Shown: positions 1 through 10,663, numbered from the stretch's first letter. The stretch is DNA of 64,000 nucleotides from Streptomyces nymphaeiformis (GCF_014203895.1 NZ_JACHJY010000006.1:62001-126000); one strand, 5' to 3'. Numbers and translations: made by a program. Notes: a model not told the origin generated them from the sequence alone.

Positions 1-199
1 GGGTCTGGACCACGTACTTGTTGTGGACGATCTCGTGCCGGACGTAGATCGGCGCCCCGTACTGCTCCAGGGCCTTCTCCACGGCGATCACGGCACGGTC
101 CACGCCCGCGCAGTAGCCGCGGGGAGCGGCGAGCAGGACACGCTTCGGGCGGTTCGTCGCGGAGGCGGCATCGGGCGTCGGCGCGGGCGTTGCAGTCAT
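1..199 (-). CDS. ispH: 4-hydroxy-3-methylbut-2-enyl diphosphate reductase, N-terminal part (IspH/LytB)
   Basis: The last step of the MEP isoprenoid pathway, converting HMBPP to IPP and DMAPP with a [4Fe-4S] cluster in the cytoplasm. Reading from an ATG at 199 downward gives a short Ala/Thr/Pro-rich leader and then RVLLAAPRGYCAGVDRAV, which contains the first cluster cysteine in the GYCAGV motif, followed by IYVRHEIVHNKYVV with the conserved substrate-binding His. The window cuts the gene after about 66 codons, so the remaining cluster cysteines are not visible. It is divergent from the permease at 263. Confidence 0.93.
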   Translation of the reverse strand, partial: MTATPAPTPDAASATNRPKRVLLAAPRGYCAGVDRAVIAVEKALEQYGAPIYVRHEIVHNKYVVQT

Positions 200-262
200 G
201 CGTCCCATCGTAAGGCCGCGTCGGTGAGCGGTTGGAGCGGCGCCGTGGCCGAAACTGGCGCC

Positions 263-1615
263 ATGGCTCAGGAGACGCAGGCGGCCGACCACGAGGAGCT
301 CCGGCGGAACCTGGGGTTCCGCGACCTTGTCGTGTACGGGCTGCTGTTCATCGCCCCGATGGCGCCGGTCGGCGTCTTCGGCACACTGGACGCGAAGTCG
401 CACGGGGCCGTCGCACTGGTGTACGTCGTGGCGACGGTCGCCATGGCGTTCACGGCCTTCAGCTACGCCCAGATGGTGCGGGTCGCGCCACAGGCCGGCT
501 CCGTCTTCACGTACGCGCGCAAGGGCCTCGGAGAGGGGCCGGGATTCATCGCCGGGTGGATGGCGATGCTCGACTACCTGCTGATCCCCGCCGTCGCCTA
601 CCTCTTCGCGGGCATCGCGATGGAGGCGCTGGTCCCGGAGGTGGACCGGTGGGTGTGGACCGGGATCGCCGTCGTGGTCACCACCCTCCTGAACCTGTGG
701 GGCGTGAAGGCCGCCGCCCGCGTCGGCTTCGCCGTGCTCGCGATGGAGATCGTCGTCCTCCTGGTCTTCGTCGTGTCCGCGGTGGTGGTGCTCGTACGGG
801 ACGGGGGGCTGCGCGACGGCTGGTCGCCGCTCACCGGGGACGGGTCGTTCTCGCTCGCCGCGGTGATCGGCGCCGTCTCGGTGGCCGTCCTGTCGTACCT
901 GGGCTTCGACGCGATCGCCTCCTTCGCGGAGGAGGTGACCGGGGGGTCGAGGAAGGTGGCGCGGGCGGTGCTGTTCTGCCTGGCGCTCGCCGGCCTCCTG
1001 TTCGTCGCCCAGACCTGGCTGGTCGCGCTCCTCGAACCGCTCTCCTCGGCAGAGCTCGCCGCCGACCCGGCCAAGCAGGGCTCGGCGTTCTACGACGCCG
1101 TGGACGCGTCGGTCGGAGGCTGGCTGCACGACCTGGTGGCCGTGTCGAAGGCGATCGGCGCGGCCTTCGCGGCGCTCGCCGGGCAGGCGGCGGGCGGGCG
1201 TCTGCTGTTCGCGATGGGCCGCGACCGGCGCCTCCCGCACCTGCTCGCCCGCACCGACGGCGGGGTCCCGCGCGTGGCGCTGCTCGTGTCGGCGACCGTG
1301 ACGATGATCGCGGCGCTGTGGGCGGCCCGCCGGGACGACGGCCTCGACCACCTGGTCTCGGTGGTCGACGTCGGCGCGCTGACCGCGTTCGTCCTGCTGC
1401 ACGCGAGCGTGGTGGGCTGGTTCGCCGTACGGCGGGCGGAGGGGCCGCCGCACTGGTTCAAGCACATCGTGATGCCGGTGGTCGGCGCGGCGATCCTGAT
1501 CGCGGTCATCGTCGAGGCCTCGGCCGCCGCGCAGGTGGTGGGCGTGGTGTGGCTGGGGGTGGGGCTGGTGGTCCTCGCGGTCCAGGGGGCGACGCGGACG
1601 TCCGCGGGCGCGTGA
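263..1615 (+). CDS. APC-superfamily amino acid permease
   Basis: A cytoplasmic-membrane transporter of about 450 residues, the normal length for the amino acid-polyamine-organocation family. The N-terminus NLGFRDLVVYGLLFIAPMAP is the typical first helix of APC permeases, and there are about twelve hydrophobic segments. SYLGFDAIASFAEE is the family's TM6 substrate-loop motif. The ATG at 263 starts directly before the cytosolic tail; in-frame GTG codons at 221 and 245 are alternatives. Substrate cannot be read from sequence. It shares the upstream region with divergent ispH and is followed by 236 bp without a gene. Confidence 0.85.
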   Translation: MAQETQAADHEELRRNLGFRDLVVYGLLFIAPMAPVGVFGTLDAKSHGAVALVYVVATVAMAFTAFSYAQMVRVAPQAGSVFTYARKGLGEGPGFIAGWMAMLDYLLIPAVAYLFAGIAMEALVPEVDRWVWTGIAVVVTTLLNLWGVKAAARVGFAVLAMEIVVLLVFVVSAVVVLVRDGGLRDGWSPLTGDGSFSLAAVIGAVSVAVLSYLGFDAIASFAEEVTGGSRKVARAVLFCLALAGLLFVAQTWLVALLEPLSSAELAADPAKQGSAFYDAVDASVGGWLHDLVAVSKAIGAAFAALAGQAAGGRLLFAMGRDRRLPHLLARTDGGVPRVALLVSATVTMIAALWAARRDDGLDHLVSVVDVGALTAFVLLHASVVGWFAVRRAEGPPHWFKHIVMPVVGAAILIAVIVEASAAAQVVGVVWLGVGLVVLAVQGATRTSAGA

Positions 1616-1851
1616 GGCCGCCGCGGGCCGAAGACGGGCCACGCGCGCGTGAGGGTCGGCCGCGCGCGGAGGCCGTGTCCACGCGCGCGCGTGAGGCCGT
1701 CGAGCGCGTACGCGGGACCCCGCCGCGCGCAGGACGTCCCCGGGCATGAGGCCCGCCGCGCGCAGGACGCCCCCGCGCGTGTGGCCGTCCGGCGCGGTCC
1801 TCGCCGACGCGCGCCCCTGACGTTGTCGTACCGCGCGGTTACGCTCGGTCC
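1616..1851. other. Intergenic stretch of degenerate GC repeats
   Basis: No gene seen. The stretch is unusually rich in CGCGCG and holds several diverged copies of a unit resembling ccgcgcgcaggacg or gcgcgcgtgaggcc. The region just before 1852 must carry the xseA promoter; TACCGC at about 1830 could be a -10 box, but this is weak. Confidence 0.4.
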
Positions 1852-3069
1852 ATGGGTCTGACTACGTCCGCCGAAGCACCGCTGCCCGTCGGTGAGGTCT
1901 CCCGGCTCATCGGGGGGTGGATCGACCGGCTCGGGGCGATCTGGGTCGAGGGGCAGATCACGCAGCTGTCGCGGCGCCCCGGCGCCGGGGTCGTCTTCCT
2001 GACGCTGCGGGATCCCTCGCACGACATCTCCATCGGCGTCACCTGCTTCCGCCAGGTCTTCGACGCCGTCGCGGACGTCGTCTCCGAGGGCGCCCGGGTC
2101 GTCGTGCACGCCAAGCCCGAGTGGTACGCGCCGCGCGGGCAGCTGTCGCTGCGGGCGGTGGAGATCAAGCCGGTCGGGATCGGCGAGCTGCTGGCCCGGC
2201 TGGAGCAGCTGAAGCGGAACCTGGCCTCGGAGGGCCTGTTCGCGCTCGACCGGAAGAAGCCGCTGCCGTTCCTGCCGCACCTCGTGGGCCTGGTCTGCGG
2301 CCGCGCCTCGGCGGCCGAGCGGGACGTCCTGGAGAACGCGCGCCGTCGCTGGCCCGCCGTCCGCTTCGAGGTGCGGAACGTCGCGGTGCAGGGCGTGAAG
2401 GCGGTCCCGCAGGTCGTCCAGGCGGTCAGGGAGCTGGACGCGCACGAGGACGTGGACGTGATCATCGTGGCCCGGGGCGGCGGCAGCGTCGAGGACCTGC
2501 TGCCGTTCTCGGACGAGAAGCTGATCCGTACGGTGGCCGAGTGCCGTACGCCGGTGGTGTCCGCGATCGGGCACGAGCCGGACTCGCCGCTGCTCGACCT
2601 GGTGGCCGACCTGCGCGCCTCGACGCCCACGGACGCGGCCAAGAAGGTCGTCCCGGACGTCGGCGAGGAGCTGGACCGGGTGCGCGGGCTGCGGGACCGG
2701 GCGCTGCGGACCGTGCGCGGCCTCCTGGAGCGCGAGGAGCGCGGCCTGGCGCAGGCGCTCGCGCGGCCCGTCATGGAGCACCCGCAGCGCATGGTCGAGG
2801 TCCGCGAGGACGAGGTGGCGGCGCTCCTGGCGCGGAGCCGGCGGGTCCTCGGGCACCTCCTGGACCGGGCGGACTCGGAGCTCTCCCACACGCGCGCGCG
2901 GGTCCGGGCGCTGTCGCCGGCCGCGACGCTGGAGCGGGGGTACGCGGTGCTCCAGCGGGCGGACGGAGCGGTGGTCCGGTCCCCCGGGGAGGTCGGGGAG
3001 GGCGAGGAGCTGCGGGCCAGGGTCGCCGAGGGCGAGTTCACGGTGCGGCGCGTGCCGGACCCGGCCTGA
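1852..3069 (+). CDS. xseA: Exodeoxyribonuclease VII large subunit
   Basis: Catalytic subunit of exonuclease VII, which degrades single-stranded DNA in both directions in complex with several XseB subunits. The 405 residues are the usual length. An N-terminal OB-fold appears in VEGQITQLSRRPGAGVVFLT, followed by the ExoVII core with the conserved IIVARGGGSVEDLLPFSDE block and TPVVSAIGHEPD, then a long helical region that binds XseB, and a C-terminal LERGYAVL motif. xseB follows 55 bp downstream in the same direction, so the two are probably co-transcribed. Confidence 0.97.
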   Translation: MGLTTSAEAPLPVGEVSRLIGGWIDRLGAIWVEGQITQLSRRPGAGVVFLTLRDPSHDISIGVTCFRQVFDAVADVVSEGARVVVHAKPEWYAPRGQLSLRAVEIKPVGIGELLARLEQLKRNLASEGLFALDRKKPLPFLPHLVGLVCGRASAAERDVLENARRRWPAVRFEVRNVAVQGVKAVPQVVQAVRELDAHEDVDVIIVARGGGSVEDLLPFSDEKLIRTVAECRTPVVSAIGHEPDSPLLDLVADLRASTPTDAAKKVVPDVGEELDRVRGLRDRALRTVRGLLEREERGLAQALARPVMEHPQRMVEVREDEVAALLARSRRVLGHLLDRADSELSHTRARVRALSPAATLERGYAVLQRADGAVVRSPGEVGEGEELRARVAEGEFTVRRVPDPA

Positions 3070-3124
3070 GTCTGAGCCGGCCCGAGCGGGAAACACAGCA
3101 GTCGAGACGAGGATGGAGCAGCAC

Positions 3125-3376
3125 ATGGCAGCGGGTACGGAGACGGGCGCGGAAGAGGCGGCCCTCGGCTACGAGCAGGCGCGGGACGAGCTGATCGAGG
3201 TCGTCCGGCGCCTCGAGGCGGGCGGGACGTCCCTGGAGGAGTCCCTGGCGCTCTGGGAGCGCGGCGAGGAGCTGGCGAAGGTGTGCCGGCGCCGCCTGGA
3301 GGGCGCACGGGCCCGGCTCGACGCCTCGCTGGCGGCGGAAGCGGCCGCGGAGGCGGAGGAGGGCGGGGACGAGTAG
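3125..3376 (+). CDS. xseB: Exodeoxyribonuclease VII small subunit
   Basis: Small helical subunit that coats the helical arm of XseA. About 83 residues with the family signature YEQARDELIEVVRRLEAGG, then SLEESLALWERGEEL, and an acidic tail. An earlier ATG at 3113 exists, but the GGAG at 3115-3118 sits 6 nt before the ATG at 3125, which favours the later start. It lies just downstream of xseA. Confidence 0.93.
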   Translation: MAAGTETGAEEAALGYEQARDELIEVVRRLEAGGTSLEESLALWERGEELAKVCRRRLEGARARLDASLAAEAAAEAEEGGDE

Positions 3377-3551
3377 GGGCGCCCGGGCCCCCTCGCGCCC
3401 CCGCCCCGCAGGCCCCGGCATGTAGACTCCCAGTGAAGCGGATCACTATCCGGATGGATTAGTTGAAGTTTCACCAATCCCGCCGTACTGTCGAGACATC
3501 GCTTGAACGTTGAACGAGCGAACCCCCCTTGCAGTCCGGAAGGTACGCAGC

Positions 3552-4142
3552 ATGTCTCTCGCCCTTGACGCCGTCGCCCAGGACCTCCTCTTCCGTGAGG
3601 CCCGCACCGCCAACACGTTCACCGACGAGCCGGTGACCGACGAGCAGGTCCAGGCGATCTACGACCTGGTGAAGTACGGCCCGACCGCCTTCAACCAGAC
3701 CCCGCTGCGCATCACCCTGGTCCGCTCCCCCGAGGCCCGCGAGCGCCTCGTGAAGCACATGGCCGAGGGCAACGCGGCCAAGACCGCCGCCGCTCCGCTG
3801 GTCGCGATCCTCTCCGCCGACAACGAGTTCCACGAGGAGCTCCCGGCCCTGCTCCCGCACTTCCCGCAGGCCAAGGACATGTTCTTCGCCGAGCGCCCGG
3901 TCCGCGAGGGCTCCGCGCTGCTGAACGCCGCCCTCCAGGCCGCGTACTTCATCGTGGGCGTCCGCGCCGCCGGCCTGGCCGCCGGCCCGATGACCGGTCT
4001 CGACTTCGCCGGCGTCCAGAAGGAGTTCCTGGACGACGACCACACCCCGCTGATGGTCGTCAACATCGGCAAGCCGGGCGAGGACGCCTGGTTCCCGCGC
4101 TCCCCGCGCCTCTCCTACGACGAGGTCGTCACCACCGTCTGA
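3552..4142 (+). CDS. Malonic semialdehyde reductase (RutE/HadB-type nitroreductase fold)
   Basis: FMN-dependent oxidoreductase of the nitroreductase superfamily that in related bacteria reduces malonic semialdehyde to 3-hydroxypropionate. The 196 residues begin with LFREARTANTFTDEPV; the RT.N.F element and KYGPTAFNQTPLRI are typical FMN-contact motifs of this subfamily. The C-terminal part GPMTGLDFAGVQKEFL also matches. The start at 3552 has GGAAGG about 10 nt upstream. It faces DUF4245 convergently, with a strong hairpin between them. Confidence 0.88.
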   Translation: MSLALDAVAQDLLFREARTANTFTDEPVTDEQVQAIYDLVKYGPTAFNQTPLRITLVRSPEARERLVKHMAEGNAAKTAAAPLVAILSADNEFHEELPALLPHFPQAKDMFFAERPVREGSALLNAALQAAYFIVGVRAAGLAAGPMTGLDFAGVQKEFLDDDHTPLMVVNIGKPGEDAWFPRSPRLSYDEVVTTV

Positions 4143-4160
4143 GCCTGAGCCGGTACGCGA

Positions 4161-4195
4161 GAAGGGCCCCGCACTCCATGAGTGCGGGGCCCTTC
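4161..4195. terminator. Bidirectional terminator hairpin
   Basis: A perfect 15-bp stem (4161-4175 with 4181-4195) and a 5-nt loop, between two converging genes. There is no long T-tract, which is usual in Streptomyces. Confidence 0.85.
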
Positions 4196-4223
4196 CCGTA
4201 CGCCGTACGCCCGAGAACCCGGC

Positions 4224-4757
4224 TCAGACCTTCTTCGACTGCAGCGAGCCGGCCATCTCCGCCAGCCGCTCGAAGGACGCCGTGCCGGTCACCACGGTCG
4301 TCGCGCCGCCGTCCGTGCGGACGAGCGCGTCGTACTTCGGGCCCTCCCAGCGCTGCCAGACGTGACCGGCCACCGTCTGGGTCTTCCCGGTGTTCTTCGC
4401 CTTCAGGGTCACCTCGGGCACGAACTTCCCCGGCTCCGCCGTCGACTGGTTGACCGCCACGTACTGGGTGTCCGGGGTGATGAAGCCGAGCTGCCAGGCG
4501 TCGCCCCGCTCGCGCTTGTACGAGACGACCGTCGCCTTCCAGCCCTCGCCGAGGCCCTCGGGGGCCAGCACCGGATACGGCGCCGCCCGCTGGGCCGTCA
4601 GGAGCTCGACCCGGTAGTCCTTCGCCTTGACCGGCTCCGCGTGTTCGTCGTGCGGGATGAAGAGATACATCACGCCCGCGGCGACCATGATCACCCCGAG
4701 GGACTGGAACATCCCGCGTACCGTCTGCCTGCCTCGCATACCTGCCACGCCCACCAT
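4224..4757 (-). CDS. DUF4245 membrane-anchored protein
   Basis: Actinobacterial protein of unknown function that is habitually encoded next to glpX. 177 residues: an Arg-rich start, one transmembrane segment at about residues 16-34 (FQSLGVIMVAAGVMYLF), then an extracytoplasmic domain with YPVLAPEGLGEGW and the VNQSTAEPGKFV block seen in the family. ATG at 4757 is used here; an internal ATG at 4739 (MRGRQ) is also possible. It is divergent from glpX, with start codons about 117 bp apart. Confidence 0.85.
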   Translation of the reverse strand: MVGVAGMRGRQTVRGMFQSLGVIMVAAGVMYLFIPHDEHAEPVKAKDYRVELLTAQRAAPYPVLAPEGLGEGWKATVVSYKRERGDAWQLGFITPDTQYVAVNQSTAEPGKFVPEVTLKAKNTGKTQTVAGHVWQRWEGPKYDALVRTDGGATTVVTGTASFERLAEMAGSLQSKKV

Positions 4758-4874
4758 GGTCGCATCATGGTGCTGTGCTCATACGTGGGCCCCTCTGCTC
4801 ATTTTGTCGACGTACCGATAGAGTCGCAGCACCCTCTTTTTTCCGGCCGTCGCCGTACAGAAAGGTGCGTTCCG

Positions 4875-5909
4875 ATGACCGAGCACCACCACCTTCCGCC
4901 TGAGCTTGTCGTTTCCCCCGAGGCCCCCGACCGCAACCTCGCCCTCGAGCTGGTCCGCGTCACCGAGGCCGCCGCCATGGCCGCCGGCCGCTGGGTCGGT
5001 CGCGGCGACAAGATCGGCGCGGACGGGGCGGCGGTCAACGCCATGCGGACCCTGATCTCCACCGTCTCGATGAACGGCGTCGTCGTCATCGGCGAGGGCG
5101 AGAAGGACGAAGCCCCGATGCTCTTCAACGGCGAGCACGTCGGCGACGGCACCGGCGCCGAGGTCGACATCGCGGTCGACCCGATCGACGGCACCACGCT
5201 CAACGCCAAGGGCATGCCGAACGCGATCGCCGTCCTGGCCGCCGCCGACCGCGGCACCATGTTCGACCCGTCCGCGGTCTTCTACATGGACAAGCTGGTC
5301 ACCGGCCCCGAGGCCGCCGACTTCGTCGACATCAACGCCCCCGTCTCGGTCAACATCCGCCGGGTCGCCAAGGCGAAGAACTCCTCCCCCGAGGACATCA
5401 CCGTCGTCATCCTGGACCGCCCCCGCCACGAGGGCATCGTCAAGGAGATCCGCGAGACCGGCGCCCGGATCAAGTTCATCTCGGACGGCGACGTCGCCGG
5501 CTCGATCATGGCCGTCCGCGAGGGCACCGGCGTCGACATGCTCATGGGCATCGGCGGCACGCCCGAGGGCATCATCTCCGCCTGCGCCATCAAGTGCCTC
5601 GGCGGCGTGATCCAGGGCAAGCTGTGGCCGAAGGACGACGCCGAGCGCCAGAAGGCGCTGGACGCGGGCCACGACCTCGACCGCGTGCTCTCCACGAACG
5701 ACCTGGTCAGCGGCGACAACGTGTTCTTCGTCGCGACCGGCATCACCGACGGCGAGCTGCTCCGCGGCGTGCGCTACCGCGCCGAGACGGCGACCACCCA
5801 GTCGCTGGTCATGCGCTCGAAGTCCGGCACGATCCGCCAGATCGACTCGACGCACCGGCTCTCGAAGCTGCGCGCGTACAGCGCGATCGACTTCGACCGC
5901 GCGAAGTAA
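4875..5909 (+). CDS. glpX: Class II fructose-1,6-bisphosphatase
   Basis: Gluconeogenic phosphatase that converts fructose 1,6-bisphosphate to fructose 6-phosphate using Mg/Mn. 344 residues, normal length. Metal and substrate motifs are visible: VVVIGEGEKDEAPML, then the lithium-sensitive phosphatase signature IAVDPIDGTTLNAKG, and IGGTPEGIISACAIKCLGG near the C-terminus. Start chosen at the ATG that gives MTEHHHLPPELV; AGAAAGGTGCG upstream serves as the ribosome-binding site. A strong hairpin follows the stop. Confidence 0.97.
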   Translation: MTEHHHLPPELVVSPEAPDRNLALELVRVTEAAAMAAGRWVGRGDKIGADGAAVNAMRTLISTVSMNGVVVIGEGEKDEAPMLFNGEHVGDGTGAEVDIAVDPIDGTTLNAKGMPNAIAVLAAADRGTMFDPSAVFYMDKLVTGPEAADFVDINAPVSVNIRRVAKAKNSSPEDITVVILDRPRHEGIVKEIRETGARIKFISDGDVAGSIMAVREGTGVDMLMGIGGTPEGIISACAIKCLGGVIQGKLWPKDDAERQKALDAGHDLDRVLSTNDLVSGDNVFFVATGITDGELLRGVRYRAETATTQSLVMRSKSGTIRQIDSTHRLSKLRAYSAIDFDRAK

Positions 5910-5932
5910 CGCCTCGGCACGACGGTACGAAG

Positions 5933-5965
5933 AGGGGCGCCCCCATGTGCGGTGGGGGCGCCCCT
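5933..5965. terminator. Bidirectional terminator hairpin between glpX and wblI
   Basis: Perfect 13-bp stem (5933-5945 with 5953-5965), 7-nt loop, between converging genes. Confidence 0.85.
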
Positions 5966-6000
5966 TCTCGTACGGGCGCGGGGAGGTCTCCGCGGTCCCG

Positions 6001-6372
6001 TCAGCCCGCCTGGGCGATCCGCTCGGTCGCCGCCGCCTTCCGCAGCTCCACCTCGCGCCGCCGGCGCCGGGCGAGGACGACGCGGCGCTCGGCCGCCGTG
6101 AGCCCGCCCCACACCCCGTACGGCTCGGGCTGGAGCAGTGCGTGCTCCCGGCACTCGACCATCACCGGACAGCGCGCGCAGACCCGCTTGGCCGCCTCCT
6201 CGCGGGCGAGCCGCGCGGCGGTCGGCTCCTTGGAGGGCGCGAAGAAGAGCCCGGCCTCGTCCCGGCGGCACACCGCCTCCGCGTGCCATGGACCGGCCTC
6301 GTCCTCCCGGGCAGGGGCGCGCTGAGGGGGTACGGCGGCGACCTGGAGGGGCTGATGCGGCGGTTGCAGCAC
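6001..6372 (-). CDS. wblI: WhiB-family iron-sulfur transcription factor (WblI-like)
   Basis: WhiB-like proteins are actinobacterial transcription factors with a redox-sensitive [4Fe-4S] cluster that usually work with the principal sigma factor. 123 residues with the four cluster cysteines at 35, 65, 68 and 74 (C-x29-C-x2-C-x5-C), the GVWGG turn at 86-90 and a basic C-terminal helix ARRRRREVEL for DNA binding. It starts at a GTG with AGGAG 7 nt upstream. The position next to glpX and the class I fumarase matches wblI of S. coelicolor, which is the basis for the symbol. Confidence 0.9.
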   Translation of the reverse strand: MLQPPHQPLQVAAVPPQRAPAREDEAGPWHAEAVCRRDEAGLFFAPSKEPTAARLAREEAAKRVCARCPVMVECREHALLQPEPYGVWGGLTAAERRVVLARRRRREVELRKAAATERIAQAG

Positions 6373-6554
6373 GGTCTACTCCTGACGACGGCTTCGCGAG
6401 CGAGCGGCGATGCACCAGCCCTACCCGCTGTGCGCGTGCCTATGCACTGCGTGCCCCGCCGTTCCGCACTGCGGATACCCGAGGGCGAATTCCGGTCACG
6501 TCCGGACGGCGGCCCCCCGGAGCGCCGGCCTCGCTCCGGGCGGTCCCGTGAGCG

Positions 6555-7277
6555 TCAGTGTCCGAGGTTCTTCTTCAGCTTGCCCTGGAGGTCGGTGATC
6601 CACTTGCCGCGCTTGGGTCTGGCCTCGACGTTCCCGAAGACCGAGTAGCCGTTGATCACGACGACGGGGGCCTGCGGGTCGACGCCTTCCAGGGTCACGA
6701 CCTCGAAGTTCCCGAAGATGCCGGTGCCGCTGCCGCGCAGGCTGATGTTCTCCGGGACGCGCACCTCGACGTTCCCGAAGATCGAGGTGGCGTTGATGGT
6801 GGTGAGGCGCTGGGCGAAGATCGACTCGGTCAGGTCGATCTCGATGTTCCCGAAGAGCGCGAAGGCGTTCGTCCGGCGACTGACCCGCCAGCGGCCCTTG
6901 CGGGTCGTGCTGGAGAAGATCGCGACGAGGTTGTCCGCGGGGCCCTCGGCGTCGTCGGGCCCGTACGCGACGGCCTCCGGTGCGGTGTCGCGGGTGGTGC
7001 GGGCGCCGGGCAGGTCGCGGACGATCGGCTCCAGCTCGCCCACGGTCTTGGCCCGGTAGACCGCGTCGATCCGGTCCGAGTGCTCCTCGGGGTCGAGCCG
7101 CCCTTCGGCCAGGGCGTCCCTGAGGATGTCCGCGATCCGGTCCCGGTCCGCGTCGGAGGCCCGCAGCGAGCCCCGCGGGTCGGCGAGGGCCGGCTCGGCG
7201 GGGGAGGTGGCGGCGGGGTCGACCGGGCGCTGCGGCTGCGGCTGCTTCTCGGGTTCGGGCTGCTTTTCGAGGTCCAC
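6555..7277 (-). CDS. DUF1707 protein with LiaF-like C-terminal domain
   Basis: 240 residues. After a Pro/Gln-rich start, residues about 38-90 form a DUF1707 domain (LRASDADRDRIADILRDALA and GRLDPEEHSDRIDAVYRAKT), a short helical module common in Streptomyces. The rest is a beta-rich repeat with FGNIEIDL, FGNVEVRVP, FGNFEVV and FGNVEAR, the pattern of the cell-wall-active antibiotic response (LiaF/VraT-like) domain. No transmembrane helix is seen, so it is probably cytoplasmic or membrane-peripheral. A role in cell-envelope stress is inference. It is divergent from fumB. Confidence 0.85.
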   Translation of the reverse strand: MDLEKQPEPEKQPQPQRPVDPAATSPAEPALADPRGSLRASDADRDRIADILRDALAEGRLDPEEHSDRIDAVYRAKTVGELEPIVRDLPGARTTRDTAPEAVAYGPDDAEGPADNLVAIFSSTTRKGRWRVSRRTNAFALFGNIEIDLTESIFAQRLTTINATSIFGNVEVRVPENISLRGSGTGIFGNFEVVTLEGVDPQAPVVVINGYSVFGNVEARPKRGKWITDLQGKLKKNLGH

Positions 7278-7550
7278 GGAGTCAGCGTAGCGACACGCGA
7301 TAGATCGCGACCAGAGGGAACACCCCGGTCCCGTCCCCTAGGGGATACCCCAGGGGAAGCCGCGCCGGACGCGCCGGGGGATGCCCCCGAGATGTCCCCG
7401 GGGGACGCCCGGCGAGGCGCCCGATCGCGCCGTTCCGGCGTGGTCCGCGCCCCTAGTGAGCCTTACCTCACAGGATCCGGGCCGCGCCCGCGTCTTACGC
7501 TGGACGGTGCGCCGCCAACGGAGGCGGCGCTGCTGTCTGCCGAGTGAGGA

Positions 7551-9233
<1,683 letters not shown>

Positions 9234-9248
9234 TCCGCAGGGCCCTCG

Positions 9249-9284
9249 CGACGCCCCTCGGCCCTCCCGGGCCGGGGGGCGTCG
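9249..9284 (+). terminator. Terminator hairpin after fumB
   Basis: 16-bp stem with one G-U pair (9249-9264 with 9269-9284) and a 4-nt loop, 15 bp after the stop codon. Confidence 0.8.
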
Positions 9285-9333
9285 TCGATCTTCGCTCAGA
9301 AAGTGGCTACCGACCGGTAGCCCTCTCGTCACC

Positions 9334-9345
9334 TACTGGCCAGTA
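9334..9345. promoter_or_regulatory. 12-bp palindrome TACTGGCCAGTA
   Basis: Perfect dyad 56 bp before the HAD phosphatase start. A one-mismatch copy (TACTGGCCGGTA) lies at 12909, and GACCGGTAGCC at 9312 recurs at 14451. Looks like an operator family; the regulator is unknown. Confidence 0.45.
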
Positions 9346-9400
9346 TGGGTCGCGAGCATGTCAATCACTGAGCCGGTTCGACCCCCTCGGGAGCCCCCCC

Positions 9401-10039
9401 ATGCCCTCCGTGCCCTCCGCCAAGGCCACCGCCACGGCCGCCACCGCCCTCGGCCTGACGGCCCTCCTCGTCGTCGGCGCGGCGCCCGCCGCCTCCGCCG
9501 CCGACCCGGACACCCACCTCACCTCGGCCGCGGCCCTCGCGCACGTCGACTACACGACCTGGCGCCACGACGTGGCCGCCGTGGTCGCCGAGGCCCGCCC
9601 GTACATCGAGGCGCGCGCCGAGAACGCCGGCCGCGAGAAGCAGGCCATCGTCCTCGACATCGACAACAGCTCCCTGGAGACGGACTTCCACCCGTTCTGG
9701 GAGCTGCCGACCCCGGCGATCGCGGACGTGCGCTCGCTCGTCAACGACGCCCACGCGCGCGGGGTGGCCGTCTTCTTCGTCACCGCCCGGCCGGGGATCA
9801 TCTACTCCCTGACGGACTGGAACCTGAAGAAGGCCGGGTACCCGGTCGACGGCCTCTACGTGCGCTCGCTCCCCGACCTGTTCGGCGAGGTCAGCGCGTA
9901 CAAGACCGAGAAGCGCGCCGAGATCGAGGCCAAGGGCTACACGATCATCGCGAACATCGGCAACAACACGACCGATCTCGTCGGCGGCCACGCCGAACGC
10001 GCCTTCAAGCTCCCGGACTACGGCGGCAAGCTGTCGTAA
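9401..10039 (+). CDS. Secreted HAD-superfamily acid phosphatase
   Basis: 212 residues with a clear Sec signal peptide (residues 1-34, ending in AAPAASA). The mature part resembles class B/plant-type acid phosphatases: the HAD nucleophile motif I is IVLDIDNSS (Asp86, Asp88), motif II is VFFVTARPG, and the acidic motif is replaced by IGNNTTDL, where a D-D pair is usual. Probably an extracellular phosphomonoesterase. Transcribed from a region with palindromic sites; convergent to the next gene with only 5 bp between stops. Confidence 0.85.
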   Translation: MPSVPSAKATATAATALGLTALLVVGAAPAASAADPDTHLTSAAALAHVDYTTWRHDVAAVVAEARPYIEARAENAGREKQAIVLDIDNSSLETDFHPFWELPTPAIADVRSLVNDAHARGVAVFFVTARPGIIYSLTDWNLKKAGYPVDGLYVRSLPDLFGEVSAYKTEKRAEIEAKGYTIIANIGNNTTDLVGGHAERAFKLPDYGGKLS

Positions 10040-10044
10040 CGGGC

Positions 10045-10548
10045 TCACCGCGTGGTGATGTGGAACTCCATCCGGTCGTAGTCCCCGTCAGGGGTCGAAC
10101 GGATGTATCCACGCGCCTGCTTGAAGTCACCCGTGCCGCCGGTGACGGCGATGTCGAGGGCGGCCGGCGCCTCGTTCGTGATGTCGACGGTGGCGAGGGC
10201 CTGGGCGGTGAGCTGTCCGCCCGGCCCGCCGTTCAGGACGATGGTGCCGACGCAGTTCATGTCGGCCTGGTCCCCGGAGACGCGCACGACGGAGCAGGTC
10301 ACGCCGTCGCGGCCGACCTTGTCGCCGCCCTTGGTCTTGTAGAGGTCGTCCGCGAAGGTCAGGACGTCCCCGACCTTGGGCGCCGGCATGCTCGCGCTGG
10401 CGCCCGCGGCCGGGACCTGCTTGGCGTAGAGCGTGAACTCGAACCCGTCGCCGGCGGCGGCGTGGGCCGGGGCAGCGGCGGCGGCGAAGGAGACGGCCGC
10501 GACCGTGCTGGCGCAGAGCGCGCCGATCCTCCTGAAGCTGCGGGTCAT
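10045..10548 (-). CDS. Secreted allene-oxide-cyclase/dirigent-like barrel protein
   Basis: 167 residues with a Sec signal peptide (cleavage near APAHA). The mature part has VGDVLTFADDLYKTKGGDKVG followed by a beta-rich region, LNGGPGGQLTAQALATVDI and GTGDFKQARGYI. The GTGDFxxARG element is shared with dirigent and allene-oxide-cyclase-like barrels, which are common in secreted Streptomyces proteins. Enzymatic activity is unknown. Start at ATG 10548 rather than upstream alternatives because it begins the signal peptide. Confidence 0.75.
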   Translation of the reverse strand: MTRSFRRIGALCASTVAAVSFAAAAAPAHAAAGDGFEFTLYAKQVPAAGASASMPAPKVGDVLTFADDLYKTKGGDKVGRDGVTCSVVRVSGDQADMNCVGTIVLNGGPGGQLTAQALATVDITNEAPAALDIAVTGGTGDFKQARGYIRSTPDGDYDRMEFHITTR

Positions 10549-10663
10549 GTCCTGCCTCCCGTGGGATGGGGTCCCCCTCGGCACGCTTCACATTGTGCGG
10601 CGATCACCGCCGTCTCGCCCGTTCGGAGCAGTCCGGGGCCGCCCTGTCGGGGATCATGGCGCC

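Noticed and set aside
1..14. A second DasR-like site GGTCTGGACCA at the window edge
   Set aside because: It lies within the ispH coding sequence and encodes conserved residues; the left arm is cut by the window edge.
1090..3126. A long minus-strand frame opposite the permease and xseA
   Set aside because: Same GC artefact; no motif or ribosome-binding site.
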